Positions 62,611 through 64,000 of a stretch of 64,000 nt of DNA are shown piece by piece. The position numbers and the translations under genes are program-made. Position 1 is the first letter of the stretch, and the number at the start of each line of letters is the position of its first letter. Under the pieces are notes generated by a model. It ran no database searches, had not been told where the DNA came from, and saw only the letters and a list, made by a program, of their open reading frames with translations. The stretch is from an uncultured Clostridia bacterium (lineage in GTDB: Bacteria; Bacillota; Clostridia; TANB77; CAG-508), in the NCBI GenBank assembly GCA_948896235.1, contig CAQUUC010000001.1:458447-522446 (forward strand). The letters run 5' to 3'.

Positions 62611-63099
62611 CTATTTTTTCTCCTCTTCTTTTTTTATTCTATTTTTTGCTGTAATTTTAACACAATTTAAACATTTAGGATTTGTAGCATCATAGCCACA
62701 GTCTAAATCTCCTAAGTTTAATATTTTATTTATATATTTTTCAAGTTTTTTTACTGTATCTTCAGAAATTGCATGTTTCATAGCCTTTGCTTCAGCCTCT
62801 GCAATATCTTTATTTACTTCTAGTACTTCTGTTAAGAATAATTTTAGTGTGGAATATCTTTTCATAATATCTTTTGCTGTTACAATTCCTTCTTCTGTTA
62901 ATACTATATCCCCATACGATTCATATTCTATTAATTTTATATCTTTTAAATTGTTAAGTGCTTTATTAACACTAGGTTTTGATATTTCAAGTTTTTTTGC
63001 AATATCTGTAACACGTACTTCTTTTTCAGTATTTTTTAATACATATATTGTTTTTAAATACTCTTCTAATGAACTAGATAGCTTCATTTTCTCCTCCAT
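62611..63099 (-). CDS. DtxR/MntR family metal-dependent repressor
   Basis: The 162 residues comprise an N-terminal winged helix (SSSLEEYLKTIYVLKN, VRVTDIAKKLEISKPSVNKALNNLKD) and a dimerisation/metal domain with histidine and glutamate ligands (AEAEAKAMKHAISEDTVKKLEKYI). A C-terminal cysteine-containing tail follows (CGYDATNPKCLNC). It is the first gene of the sufC-sufD operon, 2 bp from sufC. A palindrome at 63105-63120 directly upstream suggests autoregulation by iron or manganese. Confidence 0.9.
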   Translation of the reverse strand: MEEKMKLSSSLEEYLKTIYVLKNTEKEVRVTDIAKKLEISKPSVNKALNNLKDIKLIEYESYGDIVLTEEGIVTAKDIMKRYSTLKLFLTEVLEVNKDIAEAEAKAMKHAISEDTVKKLEKYINKILNLGDLDCGYDATNPKCLNCVKITAKNRIKKEEEKK

Positions 63100-63104
63100 T
63101 TAAA

Positions 63105-63120
63105 GTTAGTTTACTCTAAC
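63105..63120. promoter_or_regulatory. Palindromic operator candidate for the DtxR-type regulator
   Basis: The sequence GTTAGTTTACTCTAAC, 6 bp before the regulator start codon, is a dyad of GTTAG and CTAAC, resembling DtxR/IdeR-type boxes. Binding is inferred from position and symmetry. Confidence 0.5.
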
Positions 63121-63175
63121 ATTTTAATACTAATATATAGAATTGTCAATAGAAATAGAAATTTTAAAATAATAT

Positions 63176-63221
63176 AAAAATAACTAGTAATATAAAAATT
63201 TTTATATTACTAGTTATTTTT
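63176..63221. terminator. Long perfect palindrome, bidirectional terminator
   Basis: A stem of more than 20 bp with arms AAATAACTAGTAATATAAAA and its complement, flanked by A/T runs. It lies between the divergently placed suf operon promoter and the 3' end of the surface-protein gene. Confidence 0.75.
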
Positions 63222-63229
63222 ATGCTAAT

Positions 63230-64000
63230 CTATTCTGACCAACATTGAAGACGTCCTCTAGAATCCAATCTCAGCCACATTTTAGGACACACAGCTGTAA
63301 ATTCTATATAATGTTTACCGAGTTATTTTGCTAACATCTAAAGAAAGATTAACTGCAGACACCACCCCACCTGAAGAAGAATATTGTGAGCCTATAACTT
63401 CCTTCACAGCTGTAGAAGCACGTGGTTTATCAACAAGTCTTAACCTATATTTAACTTCATATCTACCTCCAGTACTCATAGTATTATTATAAAAGTTTAT
63501 GGTTTCTATATCAGTTACATCTACAAGTTGTTTATATGTTGCATAAAATGTTTGGTTTTCACTAAGTTGATAAAATGTATGACTTTCCACGGCTACATTT
63601 GTAGTCCAATTTCCACCAAATCCATTCCAATTATTAGAATCTGTTACATTTACATAATATACTCTTGCTTTAAAAGTAATTTCATCAGATACTGTTTCAA
63701 ATAAATTATTTGCTGCATCAGAACTAAGAATATGAAGATAATATTTCCCACCTGTACTTTGTTTTATATCTATCACTTGAGGATTAGTAGTAAACTTTGT
63801 AGCGTTATTCCATAGACTTGAATCTTTTCCTATTTCATCTTTTGAAGTATTAACAATATAGCTACATTTTGTTACATCTATTCCTGTTTCATTATCATAT
63901 TGTGTAACTGTGGCCTTTATAATTTCTGCTACGTTTGCTTTTAGCTTATCAAATGTTATTGTTGCTGCTTGTGGAGCTGTTTCATCTATAGTACTTATCT
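63230..64000 (-). CDS. C-terminal part of a large surface protein, CGG +1 shift before the end
   Basis: The frame enters from the right edge and shows repeated beta-rich Ig-like or Big-type segments (ETAPQAATITFDKLKANVAEI, KDSSLWNNATKFTTNPQVID, ITFKARVYYVNVTDSNNWNGFGG). These are typical of secreted multidomain proteins; the start is outside the window. In frame zero it ends at KIT-CGG-TAA (C at 63320). Skipping the C gives GKHYIEFTAVCPKMWLRLD and a further short tail ending at TAG 63230, 28 residues more. I have no family to confirm the tail. It is supported by the rule seen elsewhere and by its two Trp and two Cys residues in a plausible domain end. Confidence 0.7.

Overview
The window is about 64 kb of a very AT-rich, low-GC Gram-positive chromosome from a spore-forming Clostridia-type bacterium. 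Evidence: spoIVA, a gerK-type germinant receptor operon, a YtvI-like protein and a probable coat protein, a T-box leader in front of valS, Firmicutes gene sets (secG-rnr, ylbF, RqcH, tsaE-tsaB-rimI, murD, ligA, pgsA) and tRNA genes with normal structure. I see no rRNA, CRISPR array, prophage or complete insertion sequence.

The outstanding signal is translational. Seventeen otherwise healthy genes are interrupted by exactly one extra base, two of them twice, giving 19 sites. At every site the extra base is the C of an in-frame CGG, and skipping it makes the next codon GGN (glycine), after which the family's normal sequence continues. The sites (position of the extra C) are 12123-, 18184+, 20651+, 21617+, 23224+, 23537+, 24630-, 28957+, 29072+, 34420-, 38630-, 39932-, 41972-, 54668-, 54861-, 57260+, 58508+, 61800- and 63320-. 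I scanned both strands for CGG. In native genes I found no in-frame CGG read as arginine, while more than forty CGG triplets that straddle two codons are read normally. The only in-frame CGGs not explained this way are in two GC-richer, apparently foreign genes (4301-4672 and 49799-50083). The simplest model is that CGG is unassigned here and ribosomes shift +1, so CGGN is translated as Gly. This would be a genome-wide recoding system in a bacterium.

Layout. 1-5.1 kb: a partial YgjP-like metallopeptidase, a Cache-GGDEF-EAL protein, a dinD pseudogene and a small insert bounded by a duplicated piece of tRNA-Leu. 5.1-17.7 kb: a large coiled-coil protein, rnr, secG, a membrane protease, ylbF, a glycosyltransferase, an HD protein, dapB, DUF4363/DUF421 genes, a nucleotidase and glmU. 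18-24 kb: spoIVA and gerKA-KB-KC. 24-28 kb: a UPF0182 protein, ftsY and tRNA-Thr. 28-31.6 kb: acyl-ACP thioesterase, rqcH and a transglycosylase. 31.6-40.8 kb: ligA, pgsA, an SDR, the T-box/valS unit, a hidden small membrane gene and recG. 41-50 kb: a transglutaminase-like protein, a nitroreductase, M23 peptidase plus deacetylase, a YtvI-like permease, a Cys-rich CBS protein, a coat-like protein, murD and a cmk-like kinase. 50-56.4 kb: rubrerythrin, tyrS, a LysM protein, a radical SAM protein, udk, a HAD phosphatase and three tRNAs. 56.5-64 kb: tsaE-tsaB-rimI, a Lon-like protease, the sufC-sufD operon with a DtxR-type regulator, and the end of a large surface protein.

The recoded genes span housekeeping (recG, pgsA, udk, tsaB, sufD), ribosome rescue (rqcH) and sporulation or germination (spoIVA, gerK). 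Several sites fall at indispensable glycines such as Walker A motifs. The organism therefore appears to depend on efficient shifting, and ordinary gene callers would mislabel these genes as pseudogenes.
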